This document shows, piece by piece, positions 52,141 through 63,724 of a stretch of DNA of 64,000 nucleotides. Both the position numbers and the translations under genes were made by a program. The notes beneath the pieces were generated by a model. It ran no database searches, was not told the DNA's origin, and worked only from the letters and a program-made list of their open reading frames with translations. This DNA is from Sacculina carcini (taxonomy: Eukaryota > Arthropoda > Thecostraca > Sacculinidae), in NCBI GenBank assembly GCA_916048095.2, contig OU696587.1:545252-609251 (forward strand). The letters are read 5' to 3'. How positions within the stretch are numbered: position 1 is the stretch's first letter; each line of letters starts with the position of its first letter.

Positions 52141-53088
52141 ACGCACAGGTGAATGAGTGGATACAACTCCGCAAAACACAGCAAAGCACACCAAATACAC
52201 ACAAGGAGCGCGCACAACCACACACAACCAAGGTCACAACCCGACTTGTTGCGGCTATCATGGCTCCAGCGCTGGTGGATGTTGTCGCCGCCGAAGTAGG
52301 ATAACATTGGAACGTCCTTCTCTTTTGTGACCTGCACATGCGAGCGCAATGTCCAATTTTCTGACATTTGACACACGCTGCGCTTCGCGCTGGACACACC
52401 GATCCAGGGTAAGTCGGCCCACCACAGAAAGAGCACCTTTGAATCTGAGCAGCCGCGGCGTAAGCCTGTAAATCAGAAACAACACTCACTCTTTCTTCAG
52501 CATTGTTGTCATCAACACGTGTTCGATGCGTAGCAGCAGCAGCTGCTGTAGATTCATCTACATATCAAGCTGACTGTTTTGCGCCATCTCCAATTCTCTC
52601 GCTTGTTATATCGCTGAAATGAGGCGCATCGACCAATTGTCCAACAACCTTTGTCTTATGGCGCTTTACGTCATGCCTGCAATAAAAGCGTCGCAAATCG
52701 CTAGCTCCTCAGCCTCTTGGGCCGTATAATCCTTAAAACCATAATCAGCAGCATGACTGTTGAGTCTGTCAACCAATGAATCGAGGGATTTTCCACTTTT
52801 CTGTTTGCATACAGCCGGTTTGTACCGCGCAAACACTTCAGCTTTAGGTTTAACAAACCTTCACTTGAGAAGAGTGATCCGTGTATCGTAATCCTGTGTG
52901 TTATTCATGATATTGAACAGTATACAGTTCACATGCGCCCGTAGAAGTGCCATTTTATCTGGATTCAACTCAGGATTTATGGCGGAGCAGAAGGCCTCCA
53001 AATTATCATGCCACATAGTGCATAAATCTTCAGCATCGGCTGATTCTGGATCTATGACCAGCTGTGACGGACGGAGGAACTTATCCAT
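52141..53088 (-). pseudogene. gag: Ty3/gypsy gag remnant with zinc knuckles
   Basis: From the ATG at 53088 (MDKFLRPSQLVIDPESADAE) a capsid-like start in the style of gypsy gag (W..NLEAFCSA; LLRAHVNCILFNIM) runs to a stop at 52861. In other frames it goes on through YGFKDYTAQEAEELAICDAF to knuckles CSFCGGPTYPGSVC and CVKCQKIGHCARMC near 52.38 kb. Then it meets the L2 5' end at ~52140, which probably inserted here. No pol and no LTR are seen. Confidence 0.65.
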
Positions 53089-53539
53089 AATCTATGGAAG
53101 AAGTTATCTTATCAAATCGTTTGTTAAATATATTTTTATGTATGTAATTGAACCTTTTTGCAATTACCAATTCGAGAATAAACATCAATAACTTGGCTGA
53201 ATTTAACAAACAACCACTCAATCACGAACACACACACACTCATCTGAATCAAATCATCCAAATATGCAACACACAACATTTATATAGAACTTCCAACACA
53301 AACTTTGGGATTTTCCCAAATTACATCACATCATGTATTGTGAGACACCCTGTATATTTGTTCATTTCGACATTTTGCATAGGTGTAACAACACCTTATA
53401 CATATATATGAAAATTGTCTTTGCACTGATCCTGTTATTACAAAATATCCTGGTACTTGTATACCTGTTATCCTGGTATTATAATACACATATGCAATTT
53501 TCCCCCTGAATTTTGGCGGTAGCCTCAGAAGATCTCACG
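53089..53539. other. No gene seen
   Basis: AT-rich flank upstream of the gag remnant. No primer-binding site or LTR end is recognisable. Confidence 0.5.
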
Positions 53540-53590
53540 ATACCCCTTGGTGCCGCGGCACACCTGTTGGGAATCACTGTCCTAGAGCGT
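53540..53590 (-). other. hAT-type transposon end
   Basis: On the minus strand CAGTGATTCCCAACAGGTGT followed by GCCGCGGCACC resembles Charlie-like hAT ends (CAGTG.TTCTCAA...GTGCCGCGGCAC). Only one end is visible. Confidence 0.45.
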
Positions 53591-55590
53591 TGTGTGAATC
53601 TCCTTGTTCAGCTGAAATATATATATTTAGCGCTCAGCAATTATATTTAGCTATTGTACCTCTTCTCTCCTCTCTCTCATTTTCCATGTGCACATGGTTA
53701 TTCTCGATATATTTTACTCGCATGTCTCATCGTCATTCATGCCTAATTGTGCTCGTTCTCTGTGCGCATTTTTTACCTTGTTTCATCTTTCATCTGATAT
53801 ATATGTGTCATGTGTGCTCTGTCATCTGTGATTACTCGTTATTTGTGTATATTTGACTAATCTCAAGGCATGCTACGTAACATTTAGCGTGACTAACATG
53901 CATTAAAAAAAATTAAAGTTCATGTATTACCTTGCGCGTTATATTCTGTGTTCATGTGTTATATTTAGACGCGTATACTCGTATTTCATGTGAATTAAAT
54001 GTACTCTCCAACTGATGACTTATCTGGTCCTTTACAACATGTTGACAGCTACAATTGATACTTTGCAACGCCCGTGTGTTGAACTTGGCATAAGACGTAT
54101 GACGAATACGACGAATTTGAGACATATAAATCATTTTTGAAGCGCGACTAGCTGTAATGGCGTGAATGGAGGACTGTCTAATGGAGGAGGGGTGTAATGG
54201 CGAGAGTAAAAACAGAAGAACTGAGACGAAATGAAAATGCTACATGTATTGCAAAAAAATACAAAAACAATTAAATAAATGAAGATGAAATACAAGTAGT
54301 TCATATGTGTGGTGAATACCATGAAAAATTCTGTACCTTCACTTCGATTAATTCCTCACCCGAACGATTTTAAAATTTACCAGCACAATATTGAATATTA
54401 TTTTTATGTCATATATCTTTTGTTCGAATATCAAACACATGACAATTATTTCATGGATAACTGCGACATGATAAATACATGATAAACTCAATGAAGAAAA
54501 GGCCAATGACTTGGTACACAATTACCACCGCCAATAGAAATATTGTGAATATTGAAATGTTTACACTTTCAATTCAAATGCACTTCAATTATATTTATGA
54601 CAGTCAGTATATCTATTACGCATGCAGCCTGGGTATATATACTGCATGTGAAAGTATGGAATTGATTATTCAGGAAGTATTTGTACACGCGTGGCGGTGT
54701 CAATAAGATTTGATTCAGTAGAGGTTGTGTATCAAAGGCTGCTTGTGCGCACGCATGCTGCTTCTGCGTGTGATTCTTCCGCTGTTCAGCCGCTCTGTAG
54801 GCGTGCAGGCCTTGTGCGCATGCGCTCATTGACTGTTTCCACTTCGCAGCGGTTCATACCCAAACAAATTGTACTGCTTGACAGTGTGGCTTGCGCCGTG
54901 TATTGATTGTCTTGCTTCAGCTGTGTCCTACCTCGGCCGAATATATCGCACACCACACTCTGGTGCGTACATTGGTATTTGTGATATCAAGCTGCATCAA
55001 TTGTGTGCATTTGTGATATCAAGGTGAATATTACTCTTTTGTCTTCTAGTTTTTAACAACGCGTTTCATCTGGGTAAATTGTACATTTATTGTATACTCT
55101 TTCTTACTTGCCTTGTGGCGCTCAAATATATGACAGAAGTTGATTTTGTGATGTTTTTCTTTGGTTTTCAAGCATACATTCATGATATCTATTCCCTCAG
55201 CTCTTCAGTATTTTTGTGTATATTTTTCTCTTCAACGATACTGATCATTGATTCTATTACTTATGGTCAGTGAAAATTAGGAATATCTAGCGCAAGTCAT
55301 ACGCATGTCATGTGTGCGAATAGGGCGTTTTGGCGAATTGCAAGTTAATAAATGTGATATGATAGACATACACGTTGTATTCATATCCGGCTCGATGTAA
55401 GTATGAACGTATCTTTGAACTCTATTTTATTACCATATTTGTGTTTTGGTATCATTCCAAACTCAGCTAGAACACTTCAAACTGTTGTGATTATTTCAGA
55501 AATGATATGTCTCTCAAAATGCAAAGTAAAGGTAATTGCTTCCTTCACACTCCTCAGACATGATTTTCACTACAATTGAAACACTGGCTA
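53591..55590. other. About 2 kb without a recognisable gene
   Basis: AT-rich, short frames only. A CpG-richer patch at 54.69-54.96 kb contains TGCGCATGCGCT (54815-54826), an NRF-1-like palindrome, and a small duplicated ATTTGTGATATCAAG at ~54977 and ~55009. Confidence 0.5.
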
Positions 55591-55591
55591 T

Positions 55592-55739
55592 GTGAGCGTT
55601 TGTTTGTCTGTGTGTGTTTGTGTGTTTATGTGCGTTTGGGTATGTTTATGTGCGTTTGAGTGTGTGTGTGCGTTGGTATGTGTATGTGCGTTTGTGTGTG
55701 TACGTATGTTCGTGTATGCGTGTGCAAGCTATACTAAAG

Positions 55740-55801
<62 letters not shown>
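55592..55801 (+). repeat. GTGTNT-rich and (GT)n microsatellite
   Basis: Imperfect TGTGTTTGTGTGTTTATGTG at the start, ending in ~28 perfect GT units (55744-55800). Confidence 0.95.
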
Positions 55802-56053
55802 CTGTTAGCGTGTAATTTGAGCCGGCATGTATACTGTTACAGTAAATTGGTCATGTGCAATAATCACAGCAAGTCTGGCTAGCGATAAGTTATCACTAGA
55901 GTTGGGAATTTTATGTAATAATTTCTGGCGTTATATGATTTTATTATGTGATGAAAAATGCAAAAATATGTCTAAATCACCAAAATATGTTCGGTACTAT
56001 TCAATTTTAATATAGAATATGAATTTTGTATTGTTTCATATATTTTTTGCATT

Positions 56054-56090
56054 TTAACACTAGAAGGACCGGAGCCGTCAATCGACGGCT
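56054..56090 (+). other. piggyBac-like transposon end with subterminal hairpin
   Basis: TTAA (56054-56057) is followed by CACTAGAAGGACCGG, then AGCCGTC-AATC-GACGGCT, a perfect 7-bp stem. TTAA plus C(A/C)CTAGAA is the usual form of piggyBac-type ends and targets. The other end is not found, so this is a solo end. Confidence 0.45.
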
Positions 56091-56221
56091 ATTCAAATTT
56101 CAGTCTCAAACATGTTTTCACTGGTTAGAATTGCATACTTGTATTTTCCTGAGGTTTACTTTTTTTAAATGAACATATTGACAAAATATTGGTTGTCTAG
56201 CATAAATAGTTTTTGTATAGA

Positions 56222-57432
56222 GACAAACTGCGCGTTTCTCACGTCGCCAATCGTCAGCCTCATTGTGGAGGTTGATGAGGCTCCGCTGGCGCTCCGTCGC
56301 CAAGAGCTGGGCGTTATTCTTGCAAGCTCGCAAGCACCCCTGAAAACCCCACGTATGCCGTGATATTTTCATAGCATGTGCCTGAGCAGCAGCACCTTCC
56401 AGGACCTCAGTCTTCTGTGCTGTTTTACAGTAAAATGAAGGCACTGCTGGAGTCATGTGGGATGGGTGCTAACGACGTCCTCAGACAAGAATACACGGCG
56501 GAGTCACCCTGGGAATTGGTTACACCTGAGGTCGCTAGCAGCTCTGCCGAAACACCGTACAGTGCCCAGTGTGCTTCCCTCAAACACACTGGAGCGAATT
56601 AATTCTTACGGACGGTATACTGCCGTGTACACTGATGGATCTACGTCGGCCAGTGGTGTGGGTTGTGCATTTGTAAGTGGAGGTACTTGCCGTTCGAGGA
56701 TGCTGCCACCGAGCGCCTCCATTTACACGGCTGAGCTATCCTGCTGGCCCTGGTTTTTATTCGCTCATCTTCGTTTTCATTGTTTTTATTTTTATCGGAA
56801 TACCTGAGTGCTATAAAATCATTATCGTCGTTCTCCCTACATCCTCTTATACAGAGAATTTTTATCTCTCTTGACAACATCCACAACCAGGGCAAGCGTG
56901 TAAAGTTCTGCTGAATTCCGGCTCATATTGATATTTTTGGCAACGAGCGAGCTGATAGAGCCGCAAACGAGCTGTTGAACGAGACTTTTATTCTTTTTTT
57001 AACTTTCTATTTTCGTATTCGGAATTATATCCTATCATACATCGTTTTATCCGTTCTCGCTGGCAGCTCTCATGGGACGAATGTGGTACTAAAAAACTAA
57101 TAGCAGTGAAGCCCGAAATCGGACATTGGATGTGCTCTTGTCGCCGGAAGAGATCCGAGGAGGTGGCGCTCTGTCGTCTGCGTGTGGGTCACACGTACGA
57201 CACGCATCACCATATTCTACTCGGACAAACTGAACCCACGTGCAGCGCATGTAATGCACGTCTCTCCGTGCAACACATCCTGGTGGGATGTCCATCATTC
57301 TCAGAGGCGCGTCAACGTTGCCTTGGATCCGTTCGGACTATCGACGAGGCTCCTGGAGAGGAGCAGTCGGCGGTCATTGATTGCCGCCTTTTTGAGTTTT
57401 TACGCCTTTTGCCCTTTATACTTATTTATTGA
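56222..57432 (+). pseudogene. LINE ORF2 C-terminus: RNase H and zinc-binding tail, several frameshifts
   Basis: RNase H begins with AVYTDGSTSASGVGCAFVSG (first catalytic Asp, ~56.63 kb) and IYTAELS (Glu). In shifted frames follow FCWIPAHIDIFGNERADRAA-like remnants with the final His/Asp (~56.91-56.96 kb). From 57106 one frame reads KPEIGHWMCSCRRKRSEEVA, LCRLRVGHTYDTHHHIL and CSACNARLSVQHILVGCPSF, ending at 57432. The LRxGHT...CxxC...HxxxxC motif is frequent in arthropod I/R1-type LINEs. Role: removal of template RNA after reverse transcription. Confidence 0.75.
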
Positions 57433-57690
57433 TTCTTATTCTTCTGACGTTCACATTCATATCACTCACCCTCACGCTTATTTATTTCATCGCTCCATTA
57501 CGTTCATATACATAGTTTTAATTTAGTTTAACTAATAACAGACTGGGAGGTTCCATATGGTTCTAGGGGCCGGTGCACCCCAAAAATTCAATAAACAACG
57601 ACATTGACTGGGGGGCGCCATATGGTCTGACAGGCCGGTGCGCCCCTTAAACACCAATTATCATCAATTATCATGGTCAAGGGTTAGGTC
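56222..57690 (+). mobile_element. 3' part of an I-type LINE with RNase H domain
   Basis: Starts within the post-RT region (AFLTSPIVSLIVEVDEAPLA, LRRQEL), then an RNase H domain and a C-terminal RR.E..LCRLRVGHT...C..C...SVQHILVGCP block. It ends with a 3' UTR containing two related ~60-bp segments (TTCCATATGGTTCTAGGGGC / CGCCATATGGTCTGACAGGC) and repeats of ATCATCAATT. 5' truncated, as is common for LINE copies. Confidence 0.78.
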
Positions 57691-57699
57691 ATGTTGTGT

Positions 57700-58146
57700 T
57701 GCTAGCGCGGATGTGATGGCAGGCGGCAGAGACTAGAAATATGTGTCGCACCAGGTCATCAACTGCTCCAATGCTGACTGCGGTGCCTTCTTAGCGTCGA
57801 CAATGCGGCTGATGATTGTCCGGTCAGCGACACCCTGGAGAGCAAATCTTCTAACAGCTCCGACTTGGATCTAATGAACAATTATTCCAGTGCCACCTTC
57901 AGCGTTGAATATTTGTGGTCATTCATGAGGGTGGGACTCAGCCGAGAGGTCACATGAGGAGTCAGCGCGGCGACGGCGTGATAATACTTTGTGTCATCGG
58001 CGGTGATTTTCGCCAGCTGAAGCTGCGCCTCCATATTAGCAGTCCACCCTTTTTGCAAACTCTGGACTGAACTGAGGAGGCTTGACTGCGACCAAGGATG
58101 CTGGCAGCAACGTATTCTTATAGGGTTCCTCTTCGGAATGTGACAT
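57700..58146 (-). pseudogene. gag: Gypsy gag, truncated and interrupted
   Basis: ATG at 58146 (MSHSEEEPYKNTLLPASLVA), then VKPPQFSPEFAK and, after one frameshift, MEAQLQLAKITADDTKYYHA, VAALTPHVTSRLS and SKSELLEDLLSRVSLTGQSS. This is the capsid region of gypsy elements with the wording PELWFAQ(M/V)EAQF..A.IT.D.TKY. A stop interrupts it at ~57873. Confidence 0.7.
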
Positions 58147-58268
58147 TTTTATACACTTAGATAGGATATGAAAACAGTGGAAAATGGAAATGACAAAGTC
58201 GGGAAGTAAAATATAAAAGATGAATAGAATGGAGTAATACAAAATGATCGATGAGGCTTACCGCAAGA

Positions 58269-58286
58269 CGATCACTCGTGGCACCA
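58269..58286 (-). other. Primer-binding site of the gypsy element
   Basis: On the minus strand TGGTGCCACGAGTGATCG starts five bases after the LTR end. It has the standard TGG start of a site complementary to a CCA-ended tRNA; I cannot name the tRNA. Confidence 0.6.
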
Positions 58287-58291
58287 AATTA

Positions 58292-58810
58292 TGTGGGCTT
58301 GCACCACATTAAATATATCACTCCAACACGTATTGCTGAGATCCGCAGGCACAATAGTTGACCAGATACGGTAACAAAATACGAACCAATGCAAGTATTA
58401 GCGCACCAGTCTCACAAGTAGGTACTCAGAATATGTGGTCTGCAGCATAAATAGTTTCTATACGTGCACCACACAAGCATACATACAATAACACACGCAT
58501 ACACATTTATGTACCAACATTCACAATAGGGACCTTAGGCGGCATACAAGCATACAGTCACAACGTACACACACTCTTGAAATTAATCTAGTTTGAACGC
58601 ACACATACATACACGCAGATCCAGTTCCACTTGACAATGTAAGTATACAGACTGGAGGCAACACACACGCATAAAGATACATACGAACTTGAAGGAAACA
58701 AAAAAATGGCACACGGGCATACCGAATAAATACACACACAATTTGTCATCGCGTACATTCTTATTGGCCACAAACACGTAGACAAGAATCAGCTGATTGC
58801 TGGCACCACA
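58292..58810 (-). repeat. 5' LTR of the gypsy element
   Basis: 519 bp with TG...CA ends. Its body on the plus strand holds many ACACACGCATACA-like words. No partner LTR lies in the window. Confidence 0.65.
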
Positions 58811-59464
58811 TAAGTGGGATCTAGTACAATATTGCCCTATGGACATATTAGCCACAAACGCTTGTATACTCCCATACTCTGGAATAGGGCAATATGTTCA
58901 CCTCGGCCAGTGTAGTGTCAAAGGCGTTCCAAGTGCGAGAGTGCGTGTGGCAATATGTTCACTTTTCACCATAGCATAATTTCAGTGGTTTTCAACACAA
59001 GACACGAGTTTATATCAGGGTTGGCTGATTTAAATCAAATTGATTTAAATCAATTGACTTGAAAAAAATCAATGATTTAAATCGAATTCAGTTATTTCAT
59101 TAATTTTTCAAATATGGTGCGGTTTTACTGAGTGATACCTCACCGGGGGTGGCTCATTCAAATCAGGCTGGTCTAAATGGTTTAAATCAACCAATTTGTC
59201 ATCAGTGACACAAATCAAACACTGTTCGTGGATAGCTCAGAATCTACATTAGTGATGTTCACCGGATTTAACATGTATGTAAAATATGGCAAAACAAGAT
59301 TTGCATTTGCATTTTTTCCAAAAGGTACGTAATTTTTTACACATATCACTTGATGGCTTCACATAATTTATTCATTTATATGTGCCAGTAAAATTGCAGA
59401 AAAGTTTCCTTCTTGATATATATTTTAGTATTTATAACATTTGCTAATAGCTTGGTGCAATTCA
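58811..59464. other. No gene; cluster of GATTTAAATC palindromes
   Basis: GGGTTGGCTGATTTAAATCA starts a stretch (59020-59100) with three GATTTAAATC palindromes, and diverged copies appear at ~59155-59190. Such TTTAAATCA-rich ends are common in animal DNA transposon fragments. The repeated word GCAATATGTTCAC occurs at ~58889 and ~58950. Confidence 0.45.
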
Positions 59465-59606
59465 GTTCAGTTTTCGTCGTGTTAGCGTGCGGACGTGTTT
59501 TGTGATCTCCGGGATAGAAATTGCTATTTATCGTAATTTATAATATTTTGAGTTCTATTGAGAACATTTAGTGAAACGCATTAAAGTTAAGTGATATTTG
59601 CCAATA

Positions 59607-60664
59607 ATGGCATCGGGTACGGCCAAGAGGAAGTCTTGTGCCACCTGTGTACAAAAGAATGAAGAAATCGTGCGTCTGAAGGAGATCATCGATGAATTGA
59701 AAACACAAAACGAGTATTTACAAGAAAAACTTTCAAAGGATGAACAGCTTGAGTCGAAACTATCGTTGGTACTGAACAAGGTTAGTGAATTGGAAATGAT
59801 TGTACGTGAAAGACATGATGGTATTGGAGAAAGGAAAACAGACATGAATTGTTGCAAGGATAACGGAACTTCGCATTGTTTGGAACAAAATTGTGAGAAG
59901 ACTGGTAGTCCTTGGCTGGATGCAGCTAAAAAGGGGAAGAATTTGCTGGTGATCAAGTCTACTAATAGCAATCTATCAGAAAAAACCAAAGTAAAATCGG
60001 CTTTGAAAGACTTACAGGTTGAAAACACTAAATTCTCAGACAACGGAAATATCGTGATGAATTTCAAAAATGTGAAATCGCGTGATGCTGCGGTGGAGAA
60101 ACTTCGTACAATCGAAAATGTGTCGACAACAATTATAAAAAAGATTCAACCAAAGATTATGCTGTGCAACGTAAATAAAGAAGAAACTCCTGAAGAGGTT
60201 ATTGAAACGTTGTTGGAAAAAATCCATCATTGAAATCTGTTGAGCATGTAAGAAGTAAATTGAGCGTACTGTTCAAGAAGCCAGCTGCAGGGAATACGCA
60301 GCACTACATCTTGAGATGCAACCATGAGGTTCGAGGCGCTGTTGCAAGACTCGGGGATAAACTACATCTTGACTGGGGCGTGTACAAGGTGAGAGACAGA
60401 TATTATACGTTGGCCTGTTATCACTGTCAGCGCTTTGGCCACTCGGCAGCGAACTGCTCGGCAAAAAGAAACGGCGATGGTTCCTGCTGTTTCAGATGTG
60501 CAGGAGACCATGAATCGAGGAGCTGTACTTCTCAAATAAAAAGGTGCATCAACTGCATGAGATATAAAAAAGATTCAGTTGATCACTGTTCTAACGACCC
60601 CTGCTGTCCAATATTGCAGCAAGAAATAGACAATATGAAGAACAAGACCGATTATGGATGTTGA
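59607..60664 (+). pseudogene. LINE ORF1: coiled coil, RRM-like region, CCHC knuckles; one frameshift
   Basis: ATG at 59607 (MASGTAKRKSC). Residues ~15-75 form a coiled coil (EEIVRLKEIIDELKTQNEYL). An RRM-like section follows (SPWLDAAKKGKNLLVIKSTN; NGNIVMNFKNVKSRDAAVEK; KIMLCNVNKEETPEEVIET). A one-base shift at ~60230 produces a stop at 60233. In the next frame KSVEHVRSKLSVLFKKP, YILRCNHEVRGAVARLGDKL, then CYHCQRFGHSAANC, CFRCAGDHESRSC and CINCMRYKKDSVDHC. It is a gag-like nucleic-acid-binding protein that packages LINE RNA. Confidence 0.82.
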
Positions 60665-60748
60665 GATTAAGTGTGGAGATTTGAATGTAATGCCAAATGA
60701 TTCAATTGATCTAGATTTTTCTCAAGTTATTCATAGTGTAACAAAAAT

Positions 60749-63594
60749 ATGTGCTATGAAGAGTTCATTAGGTATGTTAAGGAAGCAAATGGTCTTTATG
60801 TGGTCCACATTAACGCCAGGAGCTTGAAATCAAACTTCGATGATTTTGTACATTTTATATCAAACTGTTCCGACATAGATGTAATCGCGATTAGTGAAAC
60901 TTGGTTTAATGAAGCAACGCTTTTGGAATTATATCATTTGGATTCTTATAAATTATTTTCATTAAATAGAAGGGGTAAATGGTCTGATGGCGTTGCTATA
61001 TATGTCCATAAGAAACACAATTCTGTGTTGGTTGAAAGTAAAACGATATGTGTAGATAGTAATTTTGAATGTGTAACAATCAAATTACAAAACTTATACA
61101 AAAACAAACAAAATGTTCTATATGTGAGCTCGGTATACAGATCGCCATCATCAAGCATAATCGAATTTTGTGAAAAACTAGAAGACATGTTTGCCATGAC
61201 TAGATCTTCAAACTGGATTATAACTGGGGATTTTAACGTTGATTTGACTAGGAAAGAATATAGCAGCGTTCAGCGTATTTCTGAAACTATGCTTAGTCTG
61301 GGCTTCATGCCATTAATTAAATCACCGACCAGAATCACTAGCAACAGCTGTACTACAATAGACAACATATTTACCAACATGACCAAGAGAGAATTTTGTT
61401 CAGGAACCATTACTTATGATATAAGTGATCATTTGCCGATATACTGTCGTATAAGTGTGGCTCATCATGAAAAACAAACAGAGGAATTCTTCTTCAAAGG
61501 AATTATCAATGAGAAAATAAAAGAAGCTTTTCTGTACAATTCACAAATTATTGATTGGAGGCAAACTTATACCGATAATGTGAATGACACTTTCGAAAAG
61601 TTCATACAAATTTACCAATCCATTGTTGACAGGCATTTCCCCGTCATGAAAATGCGTAAGAAAACCAGAATTATGCAGCCATGGTTGACAAAAGGATTAA
61701 ATATATCGTGTAAAAACAAAAATTATATTTACAAAAACTATATTAAAAGTCAACTAAACGAGGATTATATTCAATACAAATGATATAGAAACCTGCTAAC
61801 AACTCTCCTGAGACGGTCAAAACAAATTTATTATGAGAATATCTTTTCTCGCTACAAGACTGATATCAAATCAGCATGGAAAACTATGAATGAAATAACC
61901 GGTAGAAATAAAAGACAAAATATCCTCCGTATTTCCATCGCAATGATAAAATCATAACAGAACCGAGCGACATAGCAGACGCTTTCAATAATTATTTTGT
62001 TAATATCAGCCAAAATGTTGCACAGCAACAAACAATTCAACAGCAAACATCAAACATCCACTCTCGACGATTTCCTACCAATTACTCAGACAGTATGTTT
62101 TTGCAGCCCATAAGTCATGCAGAAATTTTCAACACAATCAAGTCGAGTCAAGTTTACAACATAAGTATGAGCTTAATAAAGATGTCATGCCCATATATTC
62201 TAGAACCTTTTGTTTCTGAACCCTTATGTTTTTAATCCGTCATTCGATACAGGTGTTTTCCCAGCAGGAATGAAAAAAGCAAAGGTGTGTCCAATATATA
62301 AATCCGGGGACAAAACGCAGTTTTCCAATTATAGGCCGATATCCTTGCTTCCTCAGTTTTCTAAATTATTAGAGAAGTGCTTCATGAAACGTTTAGACAG
62401 TTTTTTTACAAAACATAGTATTATTAACGACAGCCAACATGGATTTCAAGTAAATAAAAATGTAAATCATGCGATAATAGATTCTCAAAATTATATAATC
62501 GCTGGAAAAAAACTATTAATTGTAGGGGTTTTCATTGATCTCAGAAAAACTTTTGACATGGTAGATCATTCATTGCTGCTGAAAAAATTGGCCAACTATG
62601 GGATAAGGGGAAATGCTTTTCAATGGATTAAAGATTATTCACAGTTCAGAACACAGAATGTAATTTTTAATAAATCGCTGTCTGACTCAAGGGGGATATA
62701 TTGTGGAGTACCGCAAGGCTCGATTCTTGGACCTAAATTATTTTTGCTTTTTATAAATGATATTTTTTATTATTTGTCGGACACTAAGCTGGTATTATTT
62801 GCAGATGACACAAACATGTTTTTCTCGGGAAAAGAATATAACGTAATAGAGCATAAAATAAATTCTGAACTTGCAAAATTAAATTAATGGTTAGAAATTA
62901 ATAGACTGGCGCTGAATGTTGAAAAAACTCACTATATAATTTTTGCTAAAAGGCGTTTAGAAGACTTGAACTTGAAAATAAATGACAAACAGATCAAAAG
63001 AGTCTCACAGATGAAATACTTGGGTGTATTTTTTCAAGAAAACATCAGTTGGAAATGGCATATAAAGAACTTGGAAGCAAAAATTGCAAAAATAGCCTTT
63101 ATGTTAAGACAGGTCAGGCCACTAATAAATAGTAAAACTTTCTTATTATTATATAATTCCTAGTGAGATCTCAACTGTCTTACTGCAATGAAACATGGGG
63201 ATCAACATTTAAAAGTAATTTAGAAACATTATGTAAATTGCAAAAGAGAATAATTAGATTAATTGAGTTTAAATCTTCAAGAGAAAGCACAAGACCAATA
63301 TTTGTAAAATATAGAGTTCTACCACTGGAAAAATTGGTTACTTTAAATAGAATAACTACTTTATATAAAGCCCACAACAACATGCTGCCAAAGGTACTGC
63401 AAAATATGTTCATTGTGAACAAACGTCATGTTCATAATTTCTTGGTACAGTCATGTAGAACAAGATGTAGAAGATTTTGTATAACTCACGATGGAGTCAC
63501 TTGCTGGAATATCTTGAAAAAAGAGGTTAAGCAAATACCTAGACTTGCATTATTTAAAAATCAAATGATTACCAAGCTGATGGACGACTTATAA
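60749..63594 (+). pseudogene. LINE ORF2: endonuclease-reverse transcriptase, broken in the linker and thumb
   Basis: Endonuclease intact from the ATG at 60749: VVHINARSLKSNF, VIAISETWFNEATL, SDGVAIYVHKKH, VLYVSSVYRSPSS, WIITGDFNVDLTRK, CTTIDNIFTN and YDISDHLPIYC; stop at 61783. The linker 61784-62210 is broken by several stops and shifts. RT from ~62210: VCPIYKSGDKTQFSNYRPIS, LLPQFSKLLEKC, SQHGFQVNKNVNHAI, FIDLRKTFDMVDHSLL (usual SKAFD changed to RKTFD), CGVPQGSILGPKLFLLFIND and LVLFADDTNMFF; stop at 62885. Then LALNVEKTHYIIFA, MKYLGVFFQENISWKWHI and a further stop at ~63161, before the C-terminal RSQLSYCNETWGSTFKSNLE segment to 63594. Confidence 0.87.
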
Positions 63595-63724
63595 AGACCA
63601 TTTGCTTCCTCAAGGTAGATGTTATCATTGTGATACAAATTAGTTGGTGTTGTTTGTTTATGCATGTTCCTGTTCAGTGTGGTATACAAGTATATGTCTC
63701 GTACAGTCTAAATAATGTATTCAT

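Larger units (their letters stand above)
57700..58810 (-). mobile_element. 5' end of a Ty3/gypsy element: LTR, PBS and gag
   Basis: LTR 58292-58810 reads TGTGGTGCCAGC...AAGCCCACA on the minus strand. TTTGGTGCCACGAGTG follows within a few bases, then a leader and gag. The element stops near 57700, where the I-type LINE ends; no pol or 3' LTR is present. Confidence 0.7.
59465..63720 (+). mobile_element. Jockey/CR1-group LINE, nearly full length, with 3' minisatellite
   Basis: 5' UTR from about 59465 (CAGTTCAGTTTTCGTCGTGT), ORF1 59607-60664, ORF2 60749-63594 and a ~120-bp 3' UTR that passes into a TG/TA-rich minisatellite. ORF1 has one frameshift; ORF2 has a damaged linker region and a few stops or shifts. 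Confidence 0.88.

Noticed and set aside
54569..54906. Overlapping frames in a CpG-richer patch with an NRF-1-like motif, considered as a host first exon and promoter
   Set aside because: No splice-site pattern or protein-like sequence; the motif alone is weak.
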